Notes: a model not told the origin generated them from the sequence alone. A DNA stretch of 64,000 nt from Acidobacteriota bacterium (GCA_022711665.1 JAKLEN010000003.1:424652-488651); one strand, 5' to 3'. Shown: positions 22,328-31,471, counted from the stretch's first letter. Made by a program: numbers and translations.

Positions 22328-23410
22328 ATGCGCAAACTGGAGCTCTGCCTTTGGGAGCTGACCCTCAAATGCACGCTGAACTGCCTCCATTGCGGCTCCG
22401 CGGCCGGCCGGGCCAGAAGCCGGGAGCTGACGCTGGAGGAGTGTTTCGCCGTGGCCGGGGACATCGTTCGCCTGGGCTGCGAAGAGATCACGTTCATCGG
22501 CGGGGAGGTCTTCCTCTATCCGGGTTGGCAGAAGCTGGCGCGGTACTTCTCGGACAGCGGGCTTCTCGTCAACATAATGACCAACGCCTACCGGATCGGC
22601 GAGAAGGAGATCGAGGAGATCCGCGGCGCCGGGCTGGCCAACGTCGGCATCTCCCTGGACGGGATGGAGAAGAACCACAACCGCATCCGCGGCCGGGCCG
22701 ACGCCTTTGACCGGGTCCGCAAGGCGTTCGACCTGTTGAACGGGGCCGGCATCCGCATCGGCGTCATCACGTCCCTGATGGAGTTCAACTATCGCGACCT
22801 GGAGCCCCTGTACCGGCTGCTGGCGGAGAACCGGGTCGAGATCTGGCAGCTCCAGCTGGTCAACCCGATGGGCAACATGGCCGGGAAGCGCGACCTGATC
22901 ATGGATCCCCGCCGGATCCCCCGGATCACGGAGTTCGTCCGGGAGAAGAACAAGGATCGGCGGATGGTGGTGGTCGCGGCCGACAGCATCGGCTACTTCG
23001 ACGAGAACGAGCCCTATATTCGCGGCCGCCGGAACCCCGTCTGCTACTGGGAAGGGTGCCAGGCCGGGCTGACCGGGCTAGCGCTGGACAGCGCGGGCAA
23101 CGTCAAGGGCTGCGGCGCGCTTTACGACGACCGGTTCATCGAGGGGAACGTCCGGGAGCGGCCGCTCAGCGACATCTGGAACGACCCGGCCGCCTTCGCC
23201 TACAACCGCTCCTTCGACCCGGACCTTCTGGCCGGGCGATGCCGGGGCTGCGACGCCGGCGACGTCTGCCGCGGCGGCTGCCGGGCCTCGAACTACTTCA
23301 CCACGGGCGATCTCTACGAAAACGCGTTTTGCCGGCGTCCGCGGGCGGCGCGGTCCCGGCGATCGCCGGAGCTTGGCAGGGGAGGATCGCATGAAATCCA
23401 AGATCGTTGA
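22328..23410 (+). CDS. Radical SAM/SPASM-domain protein
   Basis: A 360-aa radical SAM enzyme. The 4Fe-4S motif CTLNCLHC has cysteines at residues 15, 19 and 22. GGEVFLYP is the usual GGE SAM-binding segment and SLDG follows. The C-terminal SPASM region carries CYWEGCQAG, CGALYDD, RCRGCDAGDVCRGGCRASNY and a final C, enough for auxiliary clusters. SPASM proteins modify peptides or proteins (thioether or C-C crosslinks, decarboxylation, sulfatase maturation). The 103-aa protein upstream is the most obvious candidate substrate. Its last 20 bases overlap the next gene. Confidence 0.9.
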   Translation: MRKLELCLWELTLKCTLNCLHCGSAAGRARSRELTLEECFAVAGDIVRLGCEEITFIGGEVFLYPGWQKLARYFSDSGLLVNIMTNAYRIGEKEIEEIRGAGLANVGISLDGMEKNHNRIRGRADAFDRVRKAFDLLNGAGIRIGVITSLMEFNYRDLEPLYRLLAENRVEIWQLQLVNPMGNMAGKRDLIMDPRRIPRITEFVREKNKDRRMVVVAADSIGYFDENEPYIRGRRNPVCYWEGCQAGLTGLALDSAGNVKGCGALYDDRFIEGNVRERPLSDIWNDPAAFAYNRSFDPDLLAGRCRGCDAGDVCRGGCRASNYFTTGDLYENAFCRRPRAARSRRSPELGRGGSHEIQDR

Positions 23411-24890
23411 CATGGATCTGCTCAGGGTCTATCGGATGAAGGACGGCAAGAAAGAGCTGGCCACCGTCCTCGGCTGGGGCGACCCGATCAAGGTGGGCGA
23501 GCAGGACGGGAACGGCATCGCCGTGGCCATCCAGGGCCGGAAGAAGACGGCCGACGGGTCGATCGTGGCCGACGACGTCGCCGGCTTCGTCAGCAAGAAA
23601 GCCAGGTTCCTCGACCCGTCCGAGAACGACATCATGCGTTTCAGCATGGTCGACGTCCAGCAGGGCGACGCGGCCGTCCTCGAGACGCCGAAGGGGGCCA
23701 AGGTCTTCATCGACGGCGGCGCGAACAGTATGTTCGCCCGCTACATCGCCGCGCGCTACCCCGGGACGAGCGGAGAAGCGCGGCTCAAGGTGGACGCCGT
23801 CATCGTCACGCACGGCGACGCGGACCACCTCGCCGGGCTGATCGAGGTCCATGCCGCCGAGACGAACAGGTCGCCGTACAAGAAGATCTGCATCCACCCG
23901 GAGAGGGTCCTGCACAACGGCCTGGTCAAGACGCCGGACGGCGAGGACCCCCTGAAGGCCTTCGGCCGAACGGCCAGCGAAGCGGGGAAGACCTATGTCA
24001 CGGACCTGGCCGGCGACCTGACCTCCCTGGAACCGGCGGGGGTCAGCGATAACTTCGCTAGATGGATCGAGGCCCTGAAGGATTGGGCCCAGGCCGGGCC
24101 GGTCAGGATCGCCCGGCTGTCCGACAAGACCGGGGCGGCCGAGCTGAACTTCCTCAAGAGCGAAGGCCTGGGCGTGCAGATCCTCGGTCCCGTCGAAAGC
24201 ACGCTCGCCGACGGCACGGCCGCCCTGCCTCTCCTGCGGAAGCCGGCCGAGGCCATCCCGGGGGCCGAGCCGCCGGCCGGGGGGACGTCCTCCGCGGCGG
24301 AGCCCGCCTATTCGGTGCCGCACACGATCAACGGCCACTCGGTCGTTCTCCTTGTGACCTACGGCGCCATCCGGCTGATGCTCACCGGGGACCTCAATGA
24401 GGAGAGCGAGGCCGAGCTCGTACGGCGGCATGAGGCGGGGGAGATCGATCTGAAGGCCGACTTCCTCAAGGTGCCGCACCACGGCTCGGCCGAATTCTCG
24501 CGGGCCTTCCTGGAAAAGGTCCAGCCGGTCCTCTCGGTCATCTCGTCGGGCGACGAAAACGCGGGCGTCGAGTACATCCATCCCCGGGCGACGATGGTCG
24601 GGGCCCTGGGGAAATACAGCCGGGTGCCGCGGCCGCTGGTGTTCGTCACCGAGCTCGTGGCCTTCTACAAGAAGATGGGCTATGCCCGGCTCATGGGCGC
24701 GGACGACAAGCCCAAGGGCAAAGGCTTTTACTCCTTCAGCCGGGAAAGCTACGGCATCGTCCACCTGTCGTTCAACAAGAGCCGCATGCTCGTCTTCACC
24801 CACTCCGGGCTCCGCGATCTCAAGGAGGCCTACGCCTACACCGTGGATCCGGCCGGGCAGGTGCGGTTCGAGGCGCTGAGGACCGCCTAG
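23391..24890 (+). CDS. Metallo-beta-lactamase-fold hydrolase (ComEC-like type)
   Basis: A 499-aa protein without a signal peptide. The metal-binding motifs are THGDADHLAGL (about 139-149), LTGDL (about 326) and PHHGS (about 361-365), in the arrangement of the DNA internalisation (ComEC/Rec2-type) branch of the MBL fold. The preceding segment, SMVDVQQGDAAVLETPKGAK, is characteristic of that branch. Substrates could be nucleic acids, phosphodiesters or others; no membrane channel part of ComEC is present. The start overlaps the radical SAM stop by 20 bases, so the two genes are translationally coupled. The C-terminal 120 residues are unassigned. Confidence 0.82.
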   Translation: MKSKIVDMDLLRVYRMKDGKKELATVLGWGDPIKVGEQDGNGIAVAIQGRKKTADGSIVADDVAGFVSKKARFLDPSENDIMRFSMVDVQQGDAAVLETPKGAKVFIDGGANSMFARYIAARYPGTSGEARLKVDAVIVTHGDADHLAGLIEVHAAETNRSPYKKICIHPERVLHNGLVKTPDGEDPLKAFGRTASEAGKTYVTDLAGDLTSLEPAGVSDNFARWIEALKDWAQAGPVRIARLSDKTGAAELNFLKSEGLGVQILGPVESTLADGTAALPLLRKPAEAIPGAEPPAGGTSSAAEPAYSVPHTINGHSVVLLVTYGAIRLMLTGDLNEESEAELVRRHEAGEIDLKADFLKVPHHGSAEFSRAFLEKVQPVLSVISSGDENAGVEYIHPRATMVGALGKYSRVPRPLVFVTELVAFYKKMGYARLMGADDKPKGKGFYSFSRESYGIVHLSFNKSRMLVFTHSGLRDLKEAYAYTVDPAGQVRFEALRTA

Positions 24891-24925
24891 GAACGAGCCT
24901 TTCGCAAAGGGCGGGGCCGGGACCG

Positions 24926-24954
24926 TTGACTTGGGCCGCCGGCGGCAATAACAT
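24926..24954 (+). promoter_or_regulatory. Sigma70 promoter of the PIG-L deacetylase gene
   Basis: TTGACT (24926-24931) and TAACAT (24949-24954) with 17-base spacing, about 57 bases before the start codon. Confidence 0.55.
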
Positions 24955-25011
24955 GAGCACTCCGGGCCGGGTTTAGGCCCGGTTGACGGAATGGTCTAGA
25001 AAAGAGGTCAC

Positions 25012-25926
25012 ATGATGAAACGAGCCTGGCCGGCGGCTGCGGCCCTGGCCGCGGTGTCCATCCTCTTCCTCCTTCGGCCGGCCGGGGCAGGCGCCTCCCC
25101 GGCCGACGACGGCAAGCCGCGGATCATCTGTATCGGCGCCCACCCCGACGACGCCGAATCCGGGGCGGCCGGGACCGCGGCCCTCTGGATCGCCAAGGGC
25201 TATCATGTCAAGTTCGTGTCCGTGACCAACGGCGACATCGGCCACTGGCGTGACTCGGGCCCGGAGCTGGCCCGGCGCCGCAAAGCCGAGGTCGAGCACG
25301 GCGCCGGGATCGTCGGCTACGACTTCGAGGTCCTCGACAACCACGACGGCGAGCTGCAGCCGACGCTCGAGAACCGCAAGGCGATCACCCGGCTGATCCG
25401 GGAGTGGAAGGCCGACGTCGTCATCACCCACCGGCCGAACGATTATCACCCCGATCATCGCTACACCAGCGTCCTTGTCCAGGACTCGGCCTACATGGTG
25501 ACCGTGCCCAAGCTCTGCCCCGAGGTCCCGGCCCTGAAGGCCAACCCCGTTTTCCTTTATTTCTCGGACGACTTCCAGAAGCCCAACCCGTTCCAGGCCG
25601 ACATCGCGGTCGGCATAGATGCGGTCATGGACAAGAAGCTCGAGGTCATTCTAGGCATGGTCTCGCAGCTCTACGAGGGGGGCGTTAGCGGCTCGCCCGA
25701 GCTCCTGACGGGCGACCCCGCGAAGCGGAAGGAGCGCCTGCGGATGCTCCGCCAGCGCTCCGCCGACGGGGATATGAAGGCCGCGGATCGGTTCCGGCGC
25801 AGCCTCGAGGCCTGGTACGGGCGCGAAAGGGCGGCCAAGATCCTCTATGCCGAGGCCTTCGAGATCTCCGAGTACGGCCGCACGCCCGACAAGGCCGAGA
25901 TCATGCGGCTTTTCCCGTTCTATTGA
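25012..25926 (+). CDS. Exported PIG-L/LmbE-family deacetylase
   Basis: A 304-aa protein with a signal peptide (residues 1-30). The zinc site is visible as GAHPDDAESGAAG (about 43-55) and HRPNDYHPDHR (about 141-151), the AHPDD and HPDH signatures of LmbE/PIG-L enzymes. These remove acetyl groups from N-acetylglucosamine-type sugars in thiol cofactors, GPI precursors or antibiotics; exported forms probably act on extracellular glycans. No biosynthetic partner lies nearby. GAGGTCAC precedes tandem ATG codons. Confidence 0.88.
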   Translation: MMKRAWPAAAALAAVSILFLLRPAGAGASPADDGKPRIICIGAHPDDAESGAAGTAALWIAKGYHVKFVSVTNGDIGHWRDSGPELARRRKAEVEHGAGIVGYDFEVLDNHDGELQPTLENRKAITRLIREWKADVVITHRPNDYHPDHRYTSVLVQDSAYMVTVPKLCPEVPALKANPVFLYFSDDFQKPNPFQADIAVGIDAVMDKKLEVILGMVSQLYEGGVSGSPELLTGDPAKRKERLRMLRQRSADGDMKAADRFRRSLEAWYGRERAAKILYAEAFEISEYGRTPDKAEIMRLFPFY

Positions 25927-25973
25927 CGGCCGGGGTCTCCCGGCCCCGTCGGCGCGGCCCGGTCCGCCGCCGC

Positions 25974-26831
25974 TTATCTCACGGCCTCGATGACCTTGGC
26001 GTCCACCCAGTAGACGTCGGTGTTGCCGTCGATCTTTCGCTGAAAGAAGAGGTACTTGCCGTCGGGAGAGATCTTGGGGATGAGCTCCGTGCCGGTGGCG
26101 TTGATGTCCTTGCCGAGCTCGACCGGATCGGACCAGCTCCCGTCGGTCCGCCGGAAGCTGGCGTAGAGCTTGCTCGTCTGGGCCCCGCCGGCGAAGGCAT
26201 ACTTGTCGAAGACCAGGAAGGATTCGTCCGGCGCGACCCAGGGATGGGCGGCCATGCGGACGACGATCTCGGGCTCCAGGTAGCGGCCGCCGTCATAGCC
26301 GGAGCGGAAGATGCCATAGACCTTGTTCCGCGCCGCCGTGAAATACAGCGTGCCGTTCCGGGCCGGGGCGGCGCACATGCCCTCGTCGGCTGGCGCAGCG
26401 ACGGGCCGGGCCTCGCTCCAGCCGGCTTCCGTCCTTTGGCTGAAGAAGATCATTTTTCCGCGGTTGAAGTACACCCGGCCGCCGTCCGGGGAGAACTGGG
26501 CCTCGTACTCCGCCGCGCCGGACGAGAAGGCCGCCGGCACCGGTTCTTCCCAGCGCCCCCGCGTCATCCTGGAGTAATAGATCTTATTGTCGCTGCCCTC
26601 CTCGGACGCCCGGCGCCCGAAAAAGACCTCGTCGAGACCGGGAGAGAAGGTCGGGGTGAGGTCGTATCCAGCGGTGGAAACGAAACCCGGGGCGAAGCGC
26701 TGCGGCACCGCGCCTGGCGGGGCCTGCCCGAAGTAGGGACCGCTGAAGTCGGGCGGACGCGATGCCTGTCCGTTCGATATGCCGACGATCAACAGGATGA
26801 GCGGGATGCAGGCCAGCGTTGTCCGTTTCAT
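25974..26831 (-). CDS. Exported WD40-like (PD40) beta-propeller protein
   Basis: A 285-aa protein with a signal peptide (residues 1-22) and repeated blades: TPTFSPGLDEVFFGRR, EAQFSPDGGRVYFNRGK, AAPARNGTLYFTAARN, HPWVAPDESFLVFDK and IPKISPDGKYLFFQRK. These are PD40/TolB-type repeats, which usually bind proteins or cell-wall material. A perfect TATAAT lies at 26843-26838, just 6 bases before the ATG at 26831. The mRNA would therefore begin at or next to that ATG; the in-frame ATG at 26849 lies upstream of the -10 box and is rejected. Confidence 0.82.
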   Translation of the reverse strand: MKRTTLACIPLILLIVGISNGQASRPPDFSGPYFGQAPPGAVPQRFAPGFVSTAGYDLTPTFSPGLDEVFFGRRASEEGSDNKIYYSRMTRGRWEEPVPAAFSSGAAEYEAQFSPDGGRVYFNRGKMIFFSQRTEAGWSEARPVAAPADEGMCAAPARNGTLYFTAARNKVYGIFRSGYDGGRYLEPEIVVRMAAHPWVAPDESFLVFDKYAFAGGAQTSKLYASFRRTDGSWSDPVELGKDINATGTELIPKISPDGKYLFFQRKIDGNTDVYWVDAKVIEAVR

Positions 26832-26837
26832 TTCAAC

Positions 26838-26843
26838 ATTATA
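26838..26843 (-). promoter_or_regulatory. -10 box directly before the PD40 gene (leaderless)
   Basis: TATAAT on the minus strand, 6 bases from the start codon, implying a leaderless transcript. The -35 (TCGCCA) is weak. Confidence 0.5.
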
Positions 26844-26888
26844 GCCCATATTCCCCGGTCTGGCGACCCTTGAAGCTCCGACGGGCTG

Positions 26889-28403
26889 CTAGTTCAAGGC
26901 CTTGAGCGCGTCGAGCTTCTTTTGCAGGCCCGCCCTTTCTCCGGGCGGGGTCAATTCGAGCGCTTTCTCCAGGGCCTTGACGGCTTCGACCCTGTTCCCC
27001 AGCTTGTCATAAACGTCGCCGAGCGTCGTCCAGAAATAATTGGTCTGGGGCTGGAGCTCGACCGCTTTCTTGGCCGCCGCGAGCGCGCTTTCGAGGTTCG
27101 AGCCCGTCCGCGTCCAGAACATGGCGTAGCTTCTGATATCATGCGGCTCCGCCCCGGCGATGTTCTTCTCCAGCCAGGCGGGACCGTAGATCTGCAGGGC
27201 TTTGGCCGTGTCGCCGGCCGTGACGCGCACATAGGCGGCCTGACGGATGTACCAGAGATCTCCGGGCTGCAGCCCGAGGGCCGTGTCCGCCATGGCCAGG
27301 GCGCTGTCCCGGTTCTCCTTCTTGTCGACCCAGTAGACCGCGTAGACCATCAGGGAATAGGCCAGGTCCTGGACGCGCCCCTGCATGAAGGCCGGACCGT
27401 AGACGTCTTCGGCCTTGGCCCTGTCGCCCGCGAGCTCGTAGAACTGGGCCAACATCTGGTTGGTGCCAGGCTTCGGATCGGCCAGGGTCAGGCGGCGCAG
27501 CTCGGCGGCGAGATCCTTCCCTTTGTCGAGCGGTCCGCCGTCCCGGATGATCCGCCTCAGCCACGCGGACAGGGGTTCCGGATCGTCAGGATATCTCGAG
27601 GCGTATTCGGCGAAGAACGTCGCCGCGTCTTCTTTAGAACCGGCCGATCCGTAGTACCGGCTCAGCTGCCTGTAGGCCTCCCGGACCAGGGGGTTCTTGG
27701 GGCGGTCGGCGATGAAGGCCTTGATCGGGGCCAGATCCGGTCCGGGGCGCCGCGACCAGGCCGCCGCCCTCGCTATCTCGTACCTGGCGAAGTCGGCATA
27801 GGAGGCCGTTATCTTGGTGCCCTCTTCGTCGGCAAAGGGACCGGCCTTGCCGTCCGGGTCGAGGGCAAGGACCTCTCGGAACTTGTCCTGCGCTCTGGCC
27901 GTCGCCCCGCGCTCGGCCCATTTCCTGGCCAGGCCGAACGCCGCCGCCACGTCCTTGGGGTCCTTGGCGTAAGCCGCCGCGAGCGCCTGGAACGTGTTCT
28001 CGCCCTCGAGGATCTTCTCGAGCCGGGCCCGGAAGTTCTCGGCGGGCGGTTCGTAGCCGACGAACCAGTCGACCTCGGCGCCATCGCCGCTCAGGGCGAG
28101 CGTCGTCGGCGTGCCCCGGATGGCGAACCTTTTGAAGGTCTCGAGGCCGATCGGCTTTCCGTTGTCGGCCAGGAAGAGGACGAAATTCTTGTCGAGGAAG
28201 GGGTGGAACTTGGCGTTATGGTAAAACTGCTGACCCAGCAGTCTGCAGCTGCTTCAGCCACCGCTGTAGAAATCGACCAGAACGAGCTTGTTCTCCGTTT
28301 TGGCCTTGGCCACGGCCTGGTCCAGCGTTCCCTGGAACCAGTTCTGGGCCCAGGCCGCGGAAGCGAGGATGAGCACGAAGCCCGCGGCCAGAACCTTCTT
28401 CAT
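26889..28403 (-). CDS. Probable selenoprotein: exported thioredoxin-like/TPR protein with in-frame UGA
   Basis: One continuous frame of 504 codons interrupted only by TGA at codon 50 (28256-28254). A signal peptide (1-20) is followed by a thioredoxin fold: KLVLVDFYSGG, UGA, SSCRLLGQQF, then FVLFLADNGKPIG and the cis-proline segment RGTPTTLAL. The UGA stands exactly where the first Cys of CxxC is expected, giving UxxC. Eleven bases after it is a perfect 7-bp hairpin with a GGU loop (28242-28226), fitting a bacterial SECIS element. The remaining 350 residues look like TPR helices (for example AVKALEKALELTPPGE). It is presumably a periplasmic thiol/selenol oxidoreductase. GTGAGGAGG precedes the ATG at 28403. 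The alternative is a nonsense mutation or sequencing error. Confidence 0.8.
28226..28256 (-). promoter_or_regulatory. bSECIS-like hairpin after in-frame UGA
   Basis: The UGA at 28256-28254 is followed by 11 bases and then ACUGCUG-GGU-CAGCAGU (28242-28226). The apical loop starts with GG, 18 bases from the UGA, within the spacing known for bacterial SECIS elements (about 16-37 bases, with a conserved loop G). Confidence 0.65.
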
Positions 28404-28529
28404 GACGGCCTCCTCACCTGAAGTGCCTATCATTATAACGTGAAAACCCCGAGGAAAGTACCCGGGCCGCAACATTCGGCCGCGGCCGGACGTATTGTCG
28501 ATAGGATGGAAATTCCCGCCCGGCCGAAC

Positions 28530-28535
28530 TATAAT
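28530..28535 (+). promoter_or_regulatory. -10 box before tldD
   Basis: A perfect TATAAT with a weak TGGAAA 17 bases upstream, about 50 bases before the tldD start codon. Confidence 0.45.
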
Positions 28536-28585
28536 CCCCTTTTCGTGATCGGCCCGACCTCGAACGTCGCTGAAAGGTGAGGCCC

Positions 28586-30109
28586 ATGACCCAAAACTTC
28601 TTCTCCGTCGACGACATCCCCCGGCGCAGGTTCCTGGAGCTCGGCATCAAGGGCGGCATCGCCCTGGCGGCCGCGCCGTCCCTCATGAGCTGCATCAAGG
28701 CCGGCCAGGCGCCGCCGCCGCCCCGGTTCGCCCTGGAGGACCTGAACAAGGTCATTCGGCGGGCCCTGGCCCAGGGCGGCGAGTTCGGCGAGATCTACAT
28801 CGAGAACCGGGTCTCGCGCTCGATCCTCATGGAGGAAGGCAAGTTCAAGAGCGCCGTCTTCGGCATCAGTCAGGGGGCCGGCGTCCGGGTCATCTCGGGA
28901 GACAAGACGGGCTATGCCTACACCGACGACCTGACCCTCGACGCCTTCCTCCGGGCGGCCGACGTCGCCTCCTATGTCGCCCGCGGGGCCAAGGCCGTGG
29001 CGCCCGTGGACATCCGGGAGGAAAAGCGGCCGTCCTTCATCACCGTCAAGGTCCCGCTCCAGACGGTGGCCGAGGAGAAGCGTCTGGAGATCATGAAGCG
29101 GGCCCATGACGCGGCCCTGGGGTACGATCCCCGGGTCAAGATGGCCTCGATCGACTACTACGACGAGGTCCGCGGCCGGACGATCGCCAACAGCGAGGGG
29201 CTCTATCTCACGGACGAGCTGCCGCTCCTCTTTTTCGTCGTCCAGGTCCTGGCCGCGGGCAACGGCACCTCGCACATGGGGCGCGAGCGCCTGAGCCGCC
29301 ACGCCGGACTGGAGATGTTCGACGAGCTCAAGCCGGAGGACGCGGCCCGGGCCAGCGCCCGCGAGTCGGTGGCCATGCTCGAGGCCAAGGACGCGCCGGC
29401 CGGGAAGATGGACGTCGTCATGCAGAACGGCTGGGGCGGGGTCCTGGTCCACGAGGCCGTCGGCCATCCCCTCGAAGGCGACAACATCGCCCGCGAGACC
29501 GGCGTCTTCGTCGGCAAGCTCGGCCGGCAGGTGCCCAACCCCAAGTTCACGATGGTGGACGACGGCAGTCTGCCGGGCTTCCGCGGCACGACCGACTTCG
29601 ACGACGAGGGCACGCCGATGAAGCGCAACGTCCTCATCCAGGACGGCACGCTGGTCAAGTACATGACCGACGTCCTCTCGGCCAAGCAGATCAAGATGGA
29701 GCGCACCGGCAACGGCCGCCGCGAATCGTTCCGCTACATGCCGATCGTCCGCATGACCAACACCTTCATCGAGAAGGGGACGGACAAGCCGGCCGACATC
29801 CTGGCCTCGACGCCGAGCGGCCTCTACGTCCAGAGCCTGAGCGGCGGCAGCGTCAATCCGACCGACGGCGTCTTCAACTTCACCTGCCGCGAGGCCTACC
29901 TGATCGAGAACGGCCGGAAAACGGTCCCGGTCAAGGGGGCGACGCTCATCGGCAGCTGCCTCGACGTCATCCAGGGCGTCGACGCGGTCGGCGACGACCT
30001 GGACTTCGGCCCGGGCATCTGCGGCAAGGGACAGGCGGCCGAGGTCTCGGCCGGGCAGCCCACGGTCCGGATCCGGGGCATCAACGTCGGCGGCTCGCGG
30101 GCGAGATAA
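28586..30109 (+). CDS. tldD: TldD-family metalloprotease with Tat-like export signal
   Basis: A 507-aa TldD homologue. The zinc motif HEAVGH is at about residue 288 (GGVLVHEAVGHPLEGDN), and the C-terminal GGGSVNPTDGVFNFT-like segment is typical. TldD/TldE heteromers degrade unfolded peptides and cut leaders from modified peptides such as microcin B17. Unusually, the N-terminus has RRRFLELGIKGGIALAAAP followed by SLMSC, resembling a twin-arginine signal with lipobox. This would place it in the periplasm, while ordinary TldD is cytosolic. AAAGGTGAGG precedes the ATG at 28586. The tldE gene follows 24 bases later. Confidence 0.9.
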   Translation: MTQNFFSVDDIPRRRFLELGIKGGIALAAAPSLMSCIKAGQAPPPPRFALEDLNKVIRRALAQGGEFGEIYIENRVSRSILMEEGKFKSAVFGISQGAGVRVISGDKTGYAYTDDLTLDAFLRAADVASYVARGAKAVAPVDIREEKRPSFITVKVPLQTVAEEKRLEIMKRAHDAALGYDPRVKMASIDYYDEVRGRTIANSEGLYLTDELPLLFFVVQVLAAGNGTSHMGRERLSRHAGLEMFDELKPEDAARASARESVAMLEAKDAPAGKMDVVMQNGWGGVLVHEAVGHPLEGDNIARETGVFVGKLGRQVPNPKFTMVDDGSLPGFRGTTDFDDEGTPMKRNVLIQDGTLVKYMTDVLSAKQIKMERTGNGRRESFRYMPIVRMTNTFIEKGTDKPADILASTPSGLYVQSLSGGSVNPTDGVFNFTCREAYLIENGRKTVPVKGATLIGSCLDVIQGVDAVGDDLDFGPGICGKGQAAEVSAGQPTVRIRGINVGGSRAR

Positions 30110-30133
30110 GCGGGAGACGGAGAAAGGACGAGG

Positions 30134-31471
30134 ATGATGGACATCAAGGGAACAGCCGAACAGCTGGTCAAGCGGTGCCTGAAGAAAGGCGCCGACGCGG
30201 CCGAGGTCTATATCGAAACGGGCCGGGACCTGAGCATCGACGTGCGCAAGGGCGACATCGAGACCGTCCGGGAGGCGGCCGCCGCCGGGGCGGGCATCCG
30301 GGTCTTCGTCAAGGGGCGGATGGCCTTCGCCAGCTCCAACGACCTGGGGGAGAAGGCCCTGGCCGACGCCGCCGGCCGGGCCGTCGAGTTCGCCCGGGTG
30401 ACGACGGCCGACCCGAACAACGTCCTGCCGGACGACCGGGGCGAGACGGCCGTGGCCGGTCTCTACGACCCGAGCATCGCCCGGGCGCCGATGGAGGAGA
30501 AGATCGAGCTGGCCAAGCGCCTGGAGAGCCTGGCCACGAAGGACCCCCGGATCACCAAGAGCGACGGAGCCGCCTACCGCGAGACGGAGGGCGAGATCGT
30601 CATCGCCAACTCCAACGGGCTCCTCAAGGGCTATAAGTCGTCGGGCTGCGGCTGCGGCGTCTCGGTCGTGGCCGAGAAGGGCGATCAGAGGTCGTCGGGA
30701 TACGACTCGTGCAGCCGCCGCTTCTACGGCGACCTCAAGCCGGCCGAGGAGATCGCCGGCAAGGCGGCCCGGCGGGCCTACGAGGCCCTCGATCCGCGGC
30801 CGGTCAAGACGCAGCGGGCCGCGGTCATCTTCCACGCCGACGTGGCCAACGTGCTCCTGGGCGGCGTCCTCGGGGCGATCGATGGCGAGCGCGTCCTGCA
30901 GGGAGCGAGCTTCCTGGCCGGGAAGATGGGCCAGCGCATAGCCGTGGAGACGATCACCATCGTCGACGACGGCACGCGCGAGAAGGGCCTGGCCAGCGCC
31001 CCGTTCGACGGCGAGGGCGTGCCGACCGCGAAGCGGATCATCGTGGACAAGGGCGTGCTGGCGGCGTTCCTGTACAACACCGCCGTGGCCAAGCGGGCCG
31101 GGACCCGGAGCACGGGCAACGCCGCCCGCGACGGCTTCACCGGCCTGCCCGGGATCGGGCCTCACAACTTCACCATGCTGGCCGGGGCGGCCAAGTACGA
31201 GGACGTCGTCGCCGCCACCAGGAACGGGCTGCTGGTCAAGGAAGTCACCGGCTACGGCATCAACCCGGTCAACGGCAACTTCAGCGGCGGGGCCTCCGGG
31301 TTCTGGATCGAGAACGGCCGGATCGCCTTCCCGGTGCGGGGGCTGACCATCGCCGGCACGGCCGACGAGATCTTCAACGGCATCGACCTCGTCGCCGACG
31401 ACCTCGACCCGTTCGACGCTATGGCCGCCCCGACCGTGCGGATCAAGGAGCTCCAGATCGGCGGCGAATAA
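30134..31471 (+). CDS. tldE: TldE/PmbA-family protein, partner of TldD
   Basis: A 445-aa TldE (PmbA) homologue without the HExxxH motif, as usual for the non-catalytic partner. Family hallmarks include KKGADAAEVYIETGRDLSID at the start, the central NSNGL segment, and GINPVNGNFSGGASGFWIEN near the C-terminus. It should form a heteromer with TldD. It lacks an N-terminal signal, whereas the TldD encoded just upstream carries one, so either the signal is not functional or TldE travels with its partner. The ribosome site is GGACGAGG. Confidence 0.9.
   Translation: MMDIKGTAEQLVKRCLKKGADAAEVYIETGRDLSIDVRKGDIETVREAAAAGAGIRVFVKGRMAFASSNDLGEKALADAAGRAVEFARVTTADPNNVLPDDRGETAVAGLYDPSIARAPMEEKIELAKRLESLATKDPRITKSDGAAYRETEGEIVIANSNGLLKGYKSSGCGCGVSVVAEKGDQRSSGYDSCSRRFYGDLKPAEEIAGKAARRAYEALDPRPVKTQRAAVIFHADVANVLLGGVLGAIDGERVLQGASFLAGKMGQRIAVETITIVDDGTREKGLASAPFDGEGVPTAKRIIVDKGVLAAFLYNTAVAKRAGTRSTGNAARDGFTGLPGIGPHNFTMLAGAAKYEDVVAATRNGLLVKEVTGYGINPVNGNFSGGASGFWIENGRIAFPVRGLTIAGTADEIFNGIDLVADDLDPFDAMAAPTVRIKELQIGGE

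Noticed and set aside
26889..27950. Separate 353-aa TPR gene starting at a GTG
   Set aside because: No ribosome site at that GTG, and the frame continues upstream without stop into the thioredoxin domain and the UGA codon, so it is the C-terminal part of one gene.
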